A DNA stretch of 64,000 nt, from positions 1,364,001 through 1,428,000 of the forward strand of contig CAMFIB010000001.1 in NCBI GenBank assembly GCA_945952465.1, read 5' to 3'. This document shows positions 40,494-52,017 of this stretch, piece by piece. The position numbers were made by a program, and so were the translations under genes. Position 1 is the first letter of the stretch. Each line of letters starts with the position of its first letter. The notes beneath the pieces were generated by a model. The model was not told where the DNA came from. It made no database searches and saw only the letters and a program-made list of their open reading frames with translations. Source of the DNA: an uncultured Pseudomonadota bacterium (GTDB lineage: Bacteria; Pseudomonadota; Gammaproteobacteria; Burkholderiales; Burkholderiaceae_C).

Positions 40494-43400
40494 TGGAAGT
40501 TGGTGATTTCACGCCAGCTCATTCGGCCCGTGACCTTGCGCACCGGCGTGTTGGCGTTCGACAACCCGTTGACGTTGCCGCTCATCGTACTGGCCGAGTC
40601 GGTGTAGACATAGCGTCCGGTGCTGTCGCGGCTGCTCCAGGTGGGGTCGCCCAGGTTGAAACCGGTGGGACTTCCCAGATAGCCGGCGCCCAGCACGTTG
40701 GTGTTGGAGGATGTCGACAGGTTGCTGATCGTGGTGTTGGCAAAGGATTTCCCTGACAGCGCATCGAAGCGGAACTGATTCGCGGAACCCGTCCCGGAAC
40801 ACGGGTCCCCGCCGGGGATCGTGGAATTCGCCGCCGTGACCACGTCGATCTGGGTGGGGTCCACCACCAGCCGCTCGTAGGTGCTGAGAAAATCGGCGAA
40901 CCATCCCCGGTAGTTGATCGAAGGATTGGCCTGCGACGTGCCATAGACGAAGCCCGCGCCAGACAGCGTGGCCACGGACGCGGTGGTGGCCGCTGCGATC
41001 GTGCGGGTGTACAAGCCATTCGTGGTTCCATTGCGGCTTCGCCGCACTGTGCGGCTATCTCCCGCATCCCAAACGCCATAAAGACTTTGCTGGGACGCCG
41101 CTGCCGCCAGCGCGTCACTGGGCTCCAAGAATTTCCCTGTGCCGAACACAACCTGGTTGCCGCCCAATGGATGGCGCAGCACCAATGGCACGACCGTGAT
41201 CGGTTGCTTGTTGCCGGCCGCATCGGCGGCCAGAAACAGCACCGTGGCGCTCGACGAACCCGTCCAGGTGGTTGCCCCGCCCGTCAGATCGAATTTCCAG
41301 AGATTGCCTTGCAGATCTCCTGCATAGGCGATGTCCACCGCTCCGGCGGAGGTGGTCGACACACCCGGCATGCCCATTCCGGTTGCCAGCGTGGTGGATG
41401 AAAACGCCGTGTCGTTGGCGTAGATCTTGTAGTAGTTGGTACCCAGCGCCCACGCGGCGCCGGGCGCTTTTTCCAACGACAGCAGGAACAGGGCCTGCTT
41501 GCCATCGGCGCTCTGGCTGCCATCAACCTTGTAGTTGTTGAAGCCGCTGGTCACCAGCACAAACCATTTGTAGGTTGGCGTCGTCGCAGCCGTACCGTTC
41601 ACGGCAAGTTTCACGATGCGCGGTTCGGCCACGAGGTTGCCCATGTCGGCATCGTCCGTATCCGTGAACTCCCACAACACACTGGAGGTTCCGGCCGACG
41701 TCGGATCGGTGACATCCAGAGCAAACACCCCTTGTGCGCCGCCGCCCATGCCGCCCGCAAGCACCGTGGCCCAACCGAGCGCGCCGGTCGATGGGCGGTA
41801 GATCTTGGCCTCATCGACCACCAGAGATCCGTCGACGTAGGCGTCTTTCGAGTAGTTGGGATCGGTGAGTTTGTTCAGCTTGCCCGAAACCGCCCGGGGC
41901 ACGAAGGCGAAAAGCTCCTGCCCGTTGGTTGTTTCCGTCCTGGAATCGGCCGCCCGGAATGCATGCAACATGCCGTCGTTCGCACCGACATACAGTGTCG
42001 GTGTACGCGACTTGTTGGCGCTGTAGAAGGTCTGGTAGCCGGTGTCCTGAATCGCGGTGGTGGGGGCTCCCTTAAGCACAGGAGCCGAGTTGATGATGTC
42101 GCCCATCACCAGATTGCGAGACCGGTAGGTTGGTTCATTGGACCGGTCGCCACGGATGTAGTTGAGCCGGTTCTGACCCGCCGTGTCCGACTCCACCACC
42201 GCTGTCGACGGGTTGGTTTTGAGCGCGGTCTGGACGCTGGCATCGATGTTCGCCCAGGTGAAGGTGGCGCCCGCCATCGACGTGCGGCTGAAGGTGAAGA
42301 TCTTGCGGTTGGCCGGGGTTGGAAACGGCGCCAGTGTGGTGGTTGACGCCTGGATGCCGGTGAGAATGTTCGCCGCGTCCCAGGTCGGGGTGGCAGCGGC
42401 GGTGATGAGGCCGGTGGCGGTGTTGTAGGTCAGATCGGTGCGCACGATGGTGCCCGACGAATCGGTGATGCTCGGCAATGCGCGGTAAACGGCAGCCGTC
42501 GTTTGCGCGCTGTTCACGCGGGTGACGTTCAGCGAAACCCCTGACAAATTGCCGCTGGGTTTGCTGGCCTCAGCAAAAATCTTCTTGATGGCCGCAATCA
42601 AGCGATCCGGCTGGCTCGCCAGGAAATAGCCCGACGGCGACGTGGACCCGTCGTTGGCCAGCCACTCGACGCTGCTGGAGGACAAGGTGCCATTGACGTA
42701 GGTGCGGAATGGATTGCCTTCGCCCGTGGCGTAACTGCCGTCGCCCCCCAGGTCGGCGAAGCCGCCGTATTTGCCCGCCAGGTACAGATGGCGGGAACGG
42801 TCCAAGGTGCCATTGCCCCCTTCGTCCACGTCGATCACGAAGGTCCGTAGGCGAGCCAGAGGTTTGTCCGGCCGTATCGATTGGGTGTTGGCCCAGTAGG
42901 TGGCACCGACATACAGGTGACCGCCGCCACTGCCATTCGTCTGGGTGGCCAATGCGTTGTAGGGCGCGCCGCTCTGTACCCCGGTGGCGCCGGTGCCATT
43001 GCCATTCGCGACGCGCGACACGCCCTGGGAATCCACATAGCCCACAGTACCGTTCGTCTCGAAACTGCTGACCACTTTCGCCCACGTATCGGCGTTGAAG
43101 GTGACCGACTTGGAGGTTCCATCGGGCGCGGTGCGGCTAAAGGTATCGACTGCTCGCGTGCCATCCCCCTGATCGCTGACCGTGCCACCCGGCAGGTAGG
43201 TGTCCTGGTTGGTGTTGTTATCCGCGATGATCATCGCGTAGTTGCGCTGGCAGCTGGTCTGCATCGGATCCGACCAGGTGGCATACAGCGGGTAGCCGGC
43301 CAACAGTGTCGTGGTGGTGCCCGACACCGCGGTGGGAGTCGGCTGCTGCCCCTGGAAATACCGCAGCGACTCGTAGAACAACTCGCCCACCGGGTCCCGC

Positions 43401-44599
43401 CGCTTGTAGATGTCGGTTCCGCTGACGAGCCGGCCGAAGCGGTTGATGTAGTTGATGACGCCGGTATAGGTATAACCGGTCTCGTTGGTGGTGCTGATGG
43501 GCTTGGCAACGAAGACGCCGCTGGTGGCGTCCCATTCGTTCTGACCATTCGCCGACACGATGCCGTTCGCGGACTTCTGGTTCGGTCCGGCAAATTTCAT
43601 CGGCGCACGAAGGACACCGCCGTACCGGGTGTTTTCGTTGCTCGTCTGCCAGTCTGCCGAATCGATCAGATAGCCGAATGCCGCCACCCTCACTTTGTCG
43701 GCATTCAGCTGAATCTGCCCCACCGGCTTGTAGCGGCCGCTGGGCTGCAACTGGCACAGATCGGGCCGGCTGGGCCCTTCGGCCCCACTGCAGACCTGTA
43801 CGCGGGCCTTGAAGGTTCCGGTGACGGTGGTGCCGGCCGGGTTGTTGGTCTTCGGCTGTGAGAGGTTGGCGTTGGTGCCGGGCGATGCACAGGAGCCCGC
43901 GGCTGCGTTGCCAAAGTAGATTTCGTCCTTGCAGGCCTTGACCACCACCTGGGTGCTGGAGCCGAACGGCGTCAAGGCGGCCGTGAGCGTGCCGGAGGCG
44001 AGGGTCAGTTTGTCCCAGTTCTTGTTGCCGCTGTCGTAACCCGTATCGCCGTCGTAGAAGTTGGTGTTGCGGGCGCCGGTGGTGTCGGAGGGCAAGATGG
44101 CACGCTGGAGCACGGTACGCGGTTCGGTCTGGCCCGTGGCCGTCGTCGCCTCGTCGAGATAGCGGTCGCCACCGGTCAGCGCCAGGCGCATGATGTCGAC
44201 CGCAGACGTGTTCACGAAATTGAGCAGGTTGCCGCTGAAGCCGGCTCCGGTGCCACTCTGGTTGCACAGGTAGTTGGCATTGGTCGCCCCACTCGGCTGG
44301 AAGTACCCGTCGGTGGAACTGCCGTTGTAGACGTAGCAGGTCGAGGAGTCGTAGTAACCGGTGTATTTGGTTCCCTGCACATAGCCGGACGACCGGTTGC
44401 GGTAAGCGGCGCCCACGGTGGGAAATTCCACCGACAGCACCAACGCCAGGTTCGACACATCGCTGGAATTGACCAAAGGCCCCGTCTTCAGATCGATCGT
44501 CGTTCGTGTGGACTGGGCCGACGAACCCACGATGACGGCGACCGCGCCGACAGCAACCGCGCACGACAACAACCTTCTGGCCCACTTCACGACGTACAC
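40490..44599 (-). CDS. pilY1: Type IV pilus tip adhesin/assembly factor PilY1
   Basis: The 1369-residue exported protein has a signal-like N-terminus (WARRLLSCAVAVGAVAVIVGSSAQ), a central region with a vWA-like stretch (NYAMIIADNNTNQDTYLPGG), and the C-terminal PilC/PilY beta-propeller (TPTLYVGANDGMLHAFRA, WATVLAGGMGGGAQGVFALDVTDP, FTDTDDADMGNLVAEP, a DxDxDxG-like calcium loop). PilY1 promotes pilus extension and adhesion. The start may be GTG 44590, which overlaps the pilX TGA (GTGA); ATG 44599 would give 13 bases of overlap. The vWA metal site looks degenerate to me. Confidence 0.88.
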   Translation of the reverse strand: MYVVKWARRLLSCAVAVGAVAVIVGSSAQSTRTTIDLKTGPLVNSSDVSNLALVLSVEFPTVGAAYRNRSSGYVQGTKYTGYYDSSTCYVYNGSSTDGYFQPSGATNANYLCNQSGTGAGFSGNLLNFVNTSAVDIMRLALTGGDRYLDEATTATGQTEPRTVLQRAILPSDTTGARNTNFYDGDTGYDSGNKNWDKLTLASGTLTAALTPFGSSTQVVVKACKDEIYFGNAAAGSCASPGTNANLSQPKTNNPAGTTVTGTFKARVQVCSGAEGPSRPDLCQLQPSGRYKPVGQIQLNADKVRVAAFGYLIDSADWQTSNENTRYGGVLRAPMKFAGPNQKSANGIVSANGQNEWDATSGVFVAKPISTTNETGYTYTGVINYINRFGRLVSGTDIYKRRDPVGELFYESLRYFQGQQPTPTAVSGTTTTLLAGYPLYATWSDPMQTSCQRNYAMIIADNNTNQDTYLPGGTVSDQGDGTRAVDTFSRTAPDGTSKSVTFNADTWAKVVSSFETNGTVGYVDSQGVSRVANGNGTGATGVQSGAPYNALATQTNGSGGGHLYVGATYWANTQSIRPDKPLARLRTFVIDVDEGGNGTLDRSRHLYLAGKYGGFADLGGDGSYATGEGNPFRTYVNGTLSSSSVEWLANDGSTSPSGYFLASQPDRLIAAIKKIFAEASKPSGNLSGVSLNVTRVNSAQTTAAVYRALPSITDSSGTIVRTDLTYNTATGLITAAATPTWDAANILTGIQASTTTLAPFPTPANRKIFTFSRTSMAGATFTWANIDASVQTALKTNPSTAVVESDTAGQNRLNYIRGDRSNEPTYRSRNLVMGDIINSAPVLKGAPTTAIQDTGYQTFYSANKSRTPTLYVGANDGMLHAFRAADSRTETTNGQELFAFVPRAVSGKLNKLTDPNYSKDAYVDGSLVVDEAKIYRPSTGALGWATVLAGGMGGGAQGVFALDVTDPTSAGTSSVLWEFTDTDDADMGNLVAEPRIVKLAVNGTAATTPTYKWFVLVTSGFNNYKVDGSQSADGKQALFLLSLEKAPGAAWALGTNYYKIYANDTAFSSTTLATGMGMPGVSTTSAGAVDIAYAGDLQGNLWKFDLTGGATTWTGSSSATVLFLAADAAGNKQPITVVPLVLRHPLGGNQVVFGTGKFLEPSDALAAAASQQSLYGVWDAGDSRTVRRSRNGTTNGLYTRTIAAATTASVATLSGAGFVYGTSQANPSINYRGWFADFLSTYERLVVDPTQIDVVTAANSTIPGGDPCSGTGSANQFRFDALSGKSFANTTISNLSTSSNTNVLGAGYLGSPTGFNLGDPTWSSRDSTGRYVYTDSASTMSGNVNGLSNANTPVRKVTGRMSWREITNFQ

Positions 44600-45267
44600 C
44601 CCGACCCGACTTTATTGACCGCCTTGTAGACGATGGTCTGCAGCATGACCTGCGTTTCCGCGCGCACGCCGAAGCCCACGGCCGTGACCACATAAGCGGC
44701 TTGCGGCTTCGACGGATCGACGGCGGCAGCCGTCAGGGAGCCGTCGCTCTGCACCACGATGGGTGTGGCAGGCGTCCACTCGACGGTGTAGCGGGGCGGT
44801 CGCGCGGCTAGGCCGCTGGAACCGTTGACCCAGCTTCTCCCGGTGAACTGACCGAACTGCGCGGTCTGGTTGCTGGAGCTGCTCGAGCCCGTTTCGCTGG
44901 AATAGTTTGCCTTCACGCTGCGCCACGCCTCCCCGATCTGCCCCGATGAAAAACACAGCCCCGTGTTCGTTCCCGTGCCGCAGCCCACTGCAAAATCCGC
45001 CGGGACCGAGGTGGCCGTGAACTTGCACACGCGGGAACCGGTCGCGGTGTTGGGGCCCATGATGTCGACCTCGGCGTCCAGCAACGCCGCTTCGGCGCTC
45101 TCGAACGCCACCTGGCGGTCCCGGTCATTGCGGGCAGACCGCTCGCTGAACAGCGAGAGCCGTGCCGACAAAACCGCGATGGAGAAAACCACCGTGAGCA
45201 TGATCATCACCACGACGAGGCTGGCACCACCCTGCCGCCCCCGGACGACGCCGCACATCCGTGCCAT
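44587..45267 (-). CDS. pilX: Type IV pilus minor pilin PilX
   Basis: From ATG 45267 the 226-residue product has a hydrophobic N-terminus RQGGASLVVVMIMLTVVFSIAVLS, which is PilX-like: GASLVVVM replaces the usual GFTLIE and lacks Glu at +5. Then RNDRDRQVAFESAEAALLDAEVDI follows, the PilX N-terminal pattern with SAEAAL. PilX is a minor pilin of the assembly complex. Its ATG lies in the pilW stop (TGATG at 45267). It ends overlapping the pilY1 start. Confidence 0.85.
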   Translation of the reverse strand: MARMCGVVRGRQGGASLVVVMIMLTVVFSIAVLSARLSLFSERSARNDRDRQVAFESAEAALLDAEVDIMGPNTATGSRVCKFTATSVPADFAVGCGTGTNTGLCFSSGQIGEAWRSVKANYSSETGSSSSSNQTAQFGQFTGRSWVNGSSGLAARPPRYTVEWTPATPIVVQSDGSLTAAAVDPSKPQAAYVVTAVGFGVRAETQVMLQTIVYKAVNKVGSGCTS

Positions 45268-46199
45268 CACAGCGAACTCCGGATGGCGTTGCGCAGGCTC
45301 ACCGTGAACGAGACCACCCGGCGCAGACGGCCATCGTCGGTGGTCACGGAGAATGTCGAGCCCGTGTCTGCAGTGCCATTGGTGTAAGCCGCTCCAAGCG
45401 GCTGATAGCTCGCCACCGCGGTCGCCAGATTGGTGCGCACCGCGGACCGTATGACCATGCCCACCCGCACCGAACGCACCCGGCCCCAGGCTTTGACGGC
45501 GTCGGCGTCGAGGTTGTCGACCTGCTTGGCGGTCAGCCATTGATCGACAAAGGTGTCGCCATCGGTGTCCACGCCATACATGAACTGCAGCGTCTCGACA
45601 CCCCGCACGATCACCTGGCTGTCGAAGCCGCTGCTTCCGTTGTACTTGCAACGGAGCTCGGGCTCTCCTGACGACAGCCGGACTTCAAAGATGCTGTAGA
45701 GCCGGTCGTTGGTGCTGGTGGTGGCGGCTTGGGGCCGGCCAAGGCAATCGATCATGGAACCGTCGGCATTGCCCGACGCATCGCTCGACCCCTGAAAGCG
45801 CACCACCAGGGTATCGCTGTTGTTCACCCGATTGGTCGCGCAGGTGCCGGTGCAGTCGTGCGCGCCGTTGTTCAGATCGGTTCCGGCCGACGAGTTGTTG
45901 TAGCCGCGCAGGTCAGGCTCGCCATCGGCCGGCGCCACGGCTTCGCGCAACAGCGCACGGCCAGACACGTAGTTCTGATAGCCCGCCTGCTCCAGCGTCT
46001 TGGTGATGATGTCGGTGGCGAACCTCGCGCTGTCCTGCAGTTGCGCGGCCACGTCCTGGGAATCGCGGCTTGTGCTGGAGCCGACGTAAAACGCGGTGGT
46101 GGCAAGAACGATCAGGGTCGACAGCACGAGCGACACCATCAGTTCGACCAGCGTGAGGCCGCGTGCCCTTGCCCGGCCGGGCGCATGGACGAGCCGCAT
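45267..46199 (-). CDS. pilW: Type IV pilus assembly protein PilW
   Basis: The product (310 residues from ATG 46199) starts ARARGLTLVELMVSLVLSTLIVLATTAFYVGSS, a prepilin signal with Glu at +5, followed by DSARFATDIITKTLEQAGYQNY and a PilW-type body. PilW is a minor pilin needed for pilus biogenesis. A GTG at 46205 overlaps the pilV TGA as GTGA and would add two residues. The frame continues upstream inside pilV, but those codons belong to that gene. Confidence 0.88.
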   Translation of the reverse strand: MRLVHAPGRARARGLTLVELMVSLVLSTLIVLATTAFYVGSSTSRDSQDVAAQLQDSARFATDIITKTLEQAGYQNYVSGRALLREAVAPADGEPDLRGYNNSSAGTDLNNGAHDCTGTCATNRVNNSDTLVVRFQGSSDASGNADGSMIDCLGRPQAATTSTNDRLYSIFEVRLSSGEPELRCKYNGSSGFDSQVIVRGVETLQFMYGVDTDGDTFVDQWLTAKQVDNLDADAVKAWGRVRSVRVGMVIRSAVRTNLATAVASYQPLGAAYTNGTADTGSTFSVTTDDGRLRRVVSFTVSLRNAIRSSL

Positions 46200-46201
46200 G
46201 G

Positions 46202-46798
46202 TCACAGCCCCGACAGCCCCGTGTAGCCGATGGTGATCAGCTGGGGATTGAGGGGCGTGGCCGTCAGGGTGGTGGTCCCCCGCTCCACGTTTTCGCGCCT
46301 GTCCGTCCAGCCGATCTTGACGGTCACGAAGGTGCCGGTGTTGTTGCAGCTCCACGTGTAGCTGCCATCCCCGTTGCGCGGGGCGGTGTCGCGGCACACC
46401 ACCGCTCTGCCACCGGGCAATTGGCCCTGAACCCGCGTCGCCCAGTCTTTGACCTGGAGCGTGGCAAGGTTGGCGGTGGTGCACGTGGCGGTGACACAGT
46501 TGACCGTGGATGCCGTGAGCGAGCTGCTGTCGAACAGGTACGGGTTGACGCCTGCCGTCGTGGTCACGATGTTGGACACGGTGGGGTTGCTGCGCATGAT
46601 TTCCGTGTACTCGCGTGCGAGCGTCGCGGCCGTGGAGAAGTTGCCCGACATCTGGTTGCTGCGAAGGGCCGCCAGCTGCAAACCGCCCATGCCCAGAAGG
46701 CCGAATGACAGCACGATGATGGAAATCATCACCTCCATCATCGAAAAGCCCGCTGCCCGGAGGCGCCGGCTTACGGAGAATGGGCGGAAAATCACCAT
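46202..46798 (-). CDS. pilV: Type IV pilus modification protein PilV
   Basis: The 198-residue product has the prepilin signal RAAGFSMMEVMISIIVLSFGLLGMGGLQLAAL (cleavage after Gly17, Glu at +5) and then LRSNQMSGNFSTAATLAREYTEIMRSN, typical of PilV. It is the first gene of the pilVWXY1E–fimT operon; the 95 bases between it and the divergent ribD contain no obvious strong promoter boxes that I can call with confidence. Confidence 0.9.
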   Translation of the reverse strand: MVIFRPFSVSRRLRAAGFSMMEVMISIIVLSFGLLGMGGLQLAALRSNQMSGNFSTAATLAREYTEIMRSNPTVSNIVTTTAGVNPYLFDSSSLTASTVNCVTATCTTANLATLQVKDWATRVQGQLPGGRAVVCRDTAPRNGDGSYTWSCNNTGTFVTVKIGWTDRRENVERGTTTLTATPLNPQLITIGYTGLSGL

Positions 46799-46893
46799 CC
46801 AGCCAGCTTATCGGGCGCACGCCGGAATGACCACCGCCGCCCGAAGGCCGGCGCCATGCGCCCGACGAACGGCAGCCCCAGGACAATCGCCCC

Positions 46894-48015
46894 ATGCCCT
46901 CCCCAGCAGCAAACGACCTCGACTTTCCCTGGCGCCTCTGCCATGACCTGGCGGTACACGCCCGGCGCATATGCCCGCCGAACCCCGCCGTGGGCGCCGT
47001 CCTCGTGGATGGGCAGGGAGAAATTCTCGGCACGGGCCACACACAGCGGCGCGGCGGGCCGCATGCGGAGGTGATGGCGCTGCGCGACGCCGCCGCCAAG
47101 GGCCATGACGTCCGGGGTGCGACGCTCTACGTCACGCTGGAGCCCTGCGCCCACCACGGCCGTACGCCGCCGTGTTGCGACGCCGTGATTGCGGCGGGCA
47201 TTTCGCGCGTGGTTGCCTCCCTTGAAGACCCGAACCCGCTGGTTGCCGGCCAGGGTTTCGAGCGCTTGCGCGCGGCGGGCGTTGCGGTGGAGGTGGGGCC
47301 CGGAGCGGCGGCTTCGCGGGCGCTGAACATCGGCTTCTTTTCCCGGATGGTGAGGCGCCTGCCATGGGTACGCATGAAGGTGGCGGCATCGCTCGACGGC
47401 AAGACCGCCCTGCCCGACGGCACCAGCCAGTGGATCACCGGCGAGGCGGCGCGCGCCGACGGCCACGCCTGGCGGGCGCAGGCCTGCGCCGTGCTGACCG
47501 GCGTGGGCACCGTGCTGGAAGACGATCCGCGTCTCGACGTGCGGCTGGTGGAAAGGCCGCGCCAGCCGCAACTGGTGGTGGTCGACAGCCGGCTCGACAC
47601 GCCGGTCGACGCGCGGCTGTTCGAACCCGATCGTCCGGTGCTGATCTACGCCGCCGTGCGCGACGAGGCGCGGCAGCGGGCGCTGGAAACCCGCGGCGCC
47701 ACCCTCGTGTTCCTGCCGGGACCGGGCGACAAGGTCGATCTGGCCGCGATGCTGCGCGACTTGGCCCAGCGCGAGGTCAACGAACTGCACGTGGAGGCCG
47801 GCCACAAATTGAACGGCTCGCTGATCCGCGCCGGGCTGGTTGACGAATTCCTGATCTACCTCGCGCCCCGGCTACTCGGCCCGGGCCTGGACATGGCCAA
47901 CCTGCCGGTGCTTCAGGCGCTGGACGGCTCGCTGGACCTCGCCTTCCATTCGGTGGACCGGGTGGGCGACGACCTGCGGCTGATCCTGCGGCCACCCGGG
48001 CGCGACCGGTTTTGA
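46894..48015 (+). CDS. ribD: Bifunctional riboflavin deaminase/reductase RibD
   Basis: The 373-residue product has a CMP/dCMP-type deaminase domain (CPPNPAVGAVLV, GPHAEVMAL with the catalytic HAE, and PCAHHGRTPPCCDAVIAA) and a reductase domain (RMKVAASLDGKTALPDGTSQWITG, AVLTGVGTVLEDDPRLDVR, LHVEAGHKLNGSLI). It converts diaminohydroxyribosylaminopyrimidine phosphate in riboflavin synthesis. The gene starts at ATG 46894. It is separated from ribE by 45 bases containing a weak hairpin (GCCCC/GGGGC). No FMN riboswitch is visible upstream. Confidence 0.95.
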   Translation: MPSPAANDLDFPWRLCHDLAVHARRICPPNPAVGAVLVDGQGEILGTGHTQRRGGPHAEVMALRDAAAKGHDVRGATLYVTLEPCAHHGRTPPCCDAVIAAGISRVVASLEDPNPLVAGQGFERLRAAGVAVEVGPGAAASRALNIGFFSRMVRRLPWVRMKVAASLDGKTALPDGTSQWITGEAARADGHAWRAQACAVLTGVGTVLEDDPRLDVRLVERPRQPQLVVVDSRLDTPVDARLFEPDRPVLIYAAVRDEARQRALETRGATLVFLPGPGDKVDLAAMLRDLAQREVNELHVEAGHKLNGSLIRAGLVDEFLIYLAPRLLGPGLDMANLPVLQALDGSLDLAFHSVDRVGDDLRLILRPPGRDRF

Positions 48016-48060
48016 CACGCCGCCCCAGAGCCGGGGCGATTTCCCTGCGAAAATAGCCGG

Positions 48061-48680
48061 ATGTTCACCGGAATCGTCACCGGCGTGGGGCGCATCGTCG
48101 CCGTTCACGACCTCGGAAGCTCTTTGCAACACGGCAAGCGACTCGTCATCGAGACGCCGGCCGGTTACCTCGACGACGTTTCCCTCGGTGACAGCATCGC
48201 CCTGAACGGTGCCTGCATGACGGTCACCACGCTGGCCACGGCCGAGCAGCGCTTCACCATCGACATCTCCGCCGAATCGCTGGCCCGCACCACCGGGCTG
48301 GCGCAGCAGGCACCGGTCAACCTGGAAAAGGCGCTGCGGGCGCACGACCGGCTGGGCGGCCACATCGTGTCCGGCCACGTCGACGGCATCGGCACCGTGC
48401 GGCATTTCGCGCCAGTGGGCGAAAGCTGGGAGCTGCGGGTGCTGGCGCCGCGGGAGCTGGGCCGCTACCTTGCCTACAAAGGCTCGATCACGGTCAACGG
48501 GGTCAGCCTCACCGTCAACCGCATAGCCGACCAGGCCGAGGGTACCGAGATCAGCATCAACCTGATCCCGCACACCGTCACCCACACCGCGTTGCACGTG
48601 CTGGCCGAAGGCAGCGCGGTCAACCTCGAAATCGACCTGATCGCCCGCTACGTCGAGCGCATGCTCAAGGACAAGCCCTG

Positions 48681-48681
<1 letters not shown>
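48061..48681 (+). CDS. ribE: Riboflavin synthase, alpha subunit
   Basis: The 206-residue product begins [17 protein letters not shown] and has two homologous beta-barrel halves: [17 protein letters not shown] with [15 protein letters not shown], and [15 protein letters not shown] with [11 protein letters not shown]. It dismutates two 6,7-dimethyl-8-ribityllumazine to riboflavin. The stop overlaps the next start (TGATG). The enzyme acts with RibH encoded downstream. Confidence 0.96.
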
Positions 48682-49802
<1,121 letters not shown>

Positions 49803-49832
49803 CCCCTCTCCACCGCACGAAAGACCGCACCG

Positions 49833-50297
49833 ATGTTTGGCGCAGAAAAAGGCGAATCGAACCTGACCGATGGCAGCGACCTGTACATCGGCATCGTGCA
49901 GGCGCGCTTCAACGAGAGCATCACCAACGCGCTGGCCGACGCCTGCCGCGCCGAACTCGCCGCGCTGGGCGTGGCCGACAAACACATCACCCACATCAAG
50001 GTGCCCGGCGCGCTGGAGGTGCCGGTGGCGCTGCAGGCGCTGGCCGAGCAGAACCGCTTCGACGCGCTCATCGCGCTGGGCTGCATCATCCGCGGCGAAA
50101 CCTACCACTTCGAGCTGGTTGCCAACGAATCGGGCGCCAGCGTCAGCCGCATCGCCCTCGACTACCAAGTCCCGGTGGCCAACGCCATCCTCACCACTGA
50201 AAACCTCGAGCAGGCGGTGGCCCGCCAGACCGACAAGGGCCGCGACGCGGCCCGCGTGGCGGTCGAGATGGCCAACCTCCTCGCCGACCTCTCATGA
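49833..50297 (+). CDS. ribH: 6,7-dimethyl-8-ribityllumazine synthase
   Basis: The 154-residue product has [86 protein letters not shown], the RibH signature. It condenses dihydroxybutanone phosphate with the pyrimidine and forms icosahedral or pentameric assemblies. It is 30 bases downstream of ribB and overlaps nusB by ATGA (50294-50297). Confidence 0.97.
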   Translation: MFGAEKGESNLTDGSDLYIGIVQARFNESITNALADACRAELAALGVADKHITHIKVPGALEVPVALQALAEQNRFDALIALGCIIRGETYHFELVANESGASVSRIALDYQVPVANAILTTENLEQAVARQTDKGRDAARVAVEMANLLADLS

Positions 50298-50821
50298 CCG
50301 CTTCCGAACCCACCGCGCCCAAGCCGCGCGCCGCCCGCAACCTCTCCAGCACCGGCACCCGCAAGACAGCCAACAAGCCGGCACGCAGCCGCGCCCGCGA
50401 GTTTGCGCTGCAGGGCCTGTACCAGCACCTGGTCGGCCGCAACGAGGCCGAGGCCATCGACCGCTTCACCCGCGACCTCGCCGGCTTCCACAAGGCCGAC
50501 TCCGCCCACTACGATGCGCTGCTGCACGGCTGCATCGCCGAGTGCGACGACCTCGACGCCGCCATCGTGCCGCTGCTCGACCGCAAGCTGGCCGAGATCT
50601 CGCCCATCGAACGCGCCGCGATGTGGATGGGCGCCTACGAACTGATCCACTGCCCCGACGTGCCGTGGCGCGCGGTACTCAACGAGTACATCGAACTGGC
50701 CAAGGCCTTCGGCGGAACCGATGGCCACAAATACGTGAACGGCGTGCTGAACAAACTCGCCCCCGCGTTGCGGCCGGCCGAGGTGCGGGCCGACCCGCCG
50801 CGCGCCACCGACGCCGCATGA
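50294..50821 (+). CDS. nusB: Transcription antitermination factor NusB
   Basis: The 175-residue product has [91 protein letters not shown], the NusB all-helical domain that with NusE binds boxA RNA. A Lys/Arg-rich N-terminal extension of about 30 residues and a short tail are extra. It is conserved next to ribH in proteobacteria. Confidence 0.96.
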   Translation: MTASEPTAPKPRAARNLSSTGTRKTANKPARSRAREFALQGLYQHLVGRNEAEAIDRFTRDLAGFHKADSAHYDALLHGCIAECDDLDAAIVPLLDRKLAEISPIERAAMWMGAYELIHCPDVPWRAVLNEYIELAKAFGGTDGHKYVNGVLNKLAPALRPAEVRADPPRATDAA

Positions 50822-52017
50822 AAATCTCCACAAGGGCGGCGAGGATAGAGCCCTTCTATGTGATGGAAGTCGCCAAGGCGGCCCACCGGCTGGCCGACGC
50901 CGCCGCGCCGGGCGATCCGGCCATGCTGTACCTGAACATCGGCGAGCCCGACTTCACCGCCCCGCCGCTGGTGCGCGATGCCGCCGAACGCGCGATTCGG
51001 GACGGCCGCACCCGCTACACCCACGCCACCGGCCTGCCGGCGCTGCGCGAACGCATCAGCGGCTGGTACGCCGAACGCTTCGGCGTCAGTGTGCCGGCGC
51101 ACCGCATCGTGGTGACCGCAGGCGCTTCGGCCGCGCTGCAACTGGCCTGCCTGGCGTTGATCGAGCGCGGCGACGAAATCCTGATGCCGGACCCCAGCTA
51201 CGCCTGCAACCGGCATTTCGTCAGCGCCGCCGACGGCACCGCCACGCTGATCCCGGTGGACGCCGCCGAGCGCTTCCAGCTCAGCGCCGCCAAGGTCGAG
51301 CAGCACTGGACGGCCGCCACCCGTGGCGTGCTGCTGGCGTCGCCCTCCAACCCCACCGGCACCTCGATCGACCCCGACGAGCTGGGCCGCATCCACCGCT
51401 TCGTGTCCGAACGCGGTGGCATCACGCTGGTCGATGAAATCTACCTGGGCCTCAGCTACGAGGCGCGCTTCGGCCGCACCGCGCTGGCCCTCGATGATCA
51501 GGTCATCAGCATCAACAGCTTCAGCAAATACTTCAACATGACCGGCTGGCGGCTGGGTTGGCTGGTGGTGCCGGAAGACCTGGTGCCGGCGGTCGAGCGG
51601 CTGGCGCAGAACCTGTTCATCTGCCCGAGCACCATCGCGCAGCACGCGGCTCTGGCCTGCTTCGAGCCCGACAGCCTGGCCGAATACGAACGCCGCCGCG
51701 CCGAGTTCAAGGCCCGGCGCGACGTGTTCATCCCGGCGCTGGAGCGCATCGGCCTCAGTGTGCCGGTGATGCCCGACGGCGCTTTCTACGCCTGGGCCGA
51801 CTGTGCCGCCTGGTGCGCCCGCACCGGCCTGGCCGACAGCTGGGGCCTGGCCTTCGACATCCTGGAGAAGGCGCGCGTGGCCATCACGCCGGGCCGCGAT
51901 TTCGGCACCGCCAGCGCGCACCGCTTCGTGCGCTTTTCAACCGCGTCCTCGATGGCACAGCTCGACGAGGCGTTGGAGCGGCTGGGCCGTTACATCGGAG
52001 GCCACCGTGGCGTTTGA
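50818..52017 (+). CDS. Class I/II aminotransferase (PLP-dependent, AspC/ArAT-like)
   Basis: From ATG 50818 the 399-residue product has the fold-type I aminotransferase pattern: [74 protein letters not shown] and the PLP lysine in [18 protein letters not shown]. It resembles alanine/aspartate-type transaminases of the MalY/PatA group. The amino donor and acceptor are not inferable. The start overlaps the nusB stop (ATGA). A pyridoxal enzyme at this site is common in Comamonadaceae. Confidence 0.88.
   Translation: MKISTRAARIEPFYVMEVAKAAHRLADAAAPGDPAMLYLNIGEPDFTAPPLVRDAAERAIRDGRTRYTHATGLPALRERISGWYAERFGVSVPAHRIVVTAGASAALQLACLALIERGDEILMPDPSYACNRHFVSAADGTATLIPVDAAERFQLSAAKVEQHWTAATRGVLLASPSNPTGTSIDPDELGRIHRFVSERGGITLVDEIYLGLSYEARFGRTALALDDQVISINSFSKYFNMTGWRLGWLVVPEDLVPAVERLAQNLFICPSTIAQHAALACFEPDSLAEYERRRAEFKARRDVFIPALERIGLSVPVMPDGAFYAWADCAAWCARTGLADSWGLAFDILEKARVAITPGRDFGTASAHRFVRFSTASSMAQLDEALERLGRYIGGHRGV

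Noticed and set aside
43218-44693. Long minus-strand frame inside pilY1 in another reading frame
   Set aside because: It overlaps the well-supported pilY1 frame and is rich in Arg/Gln/His/Gly.
46799-46893. FMN riboswitch in front of the rib genes
   Set aside because: The 95-base gap before ribD and the 45-base gap before ribE show none of the conserved RFN blocks and are too short for the element.
48016-48060. Terminator between ribD and ribE
   Set aside because: GCCCC/GGGGC with a six-base loop has no proper T-run after it and would split an operon; too weak to list.
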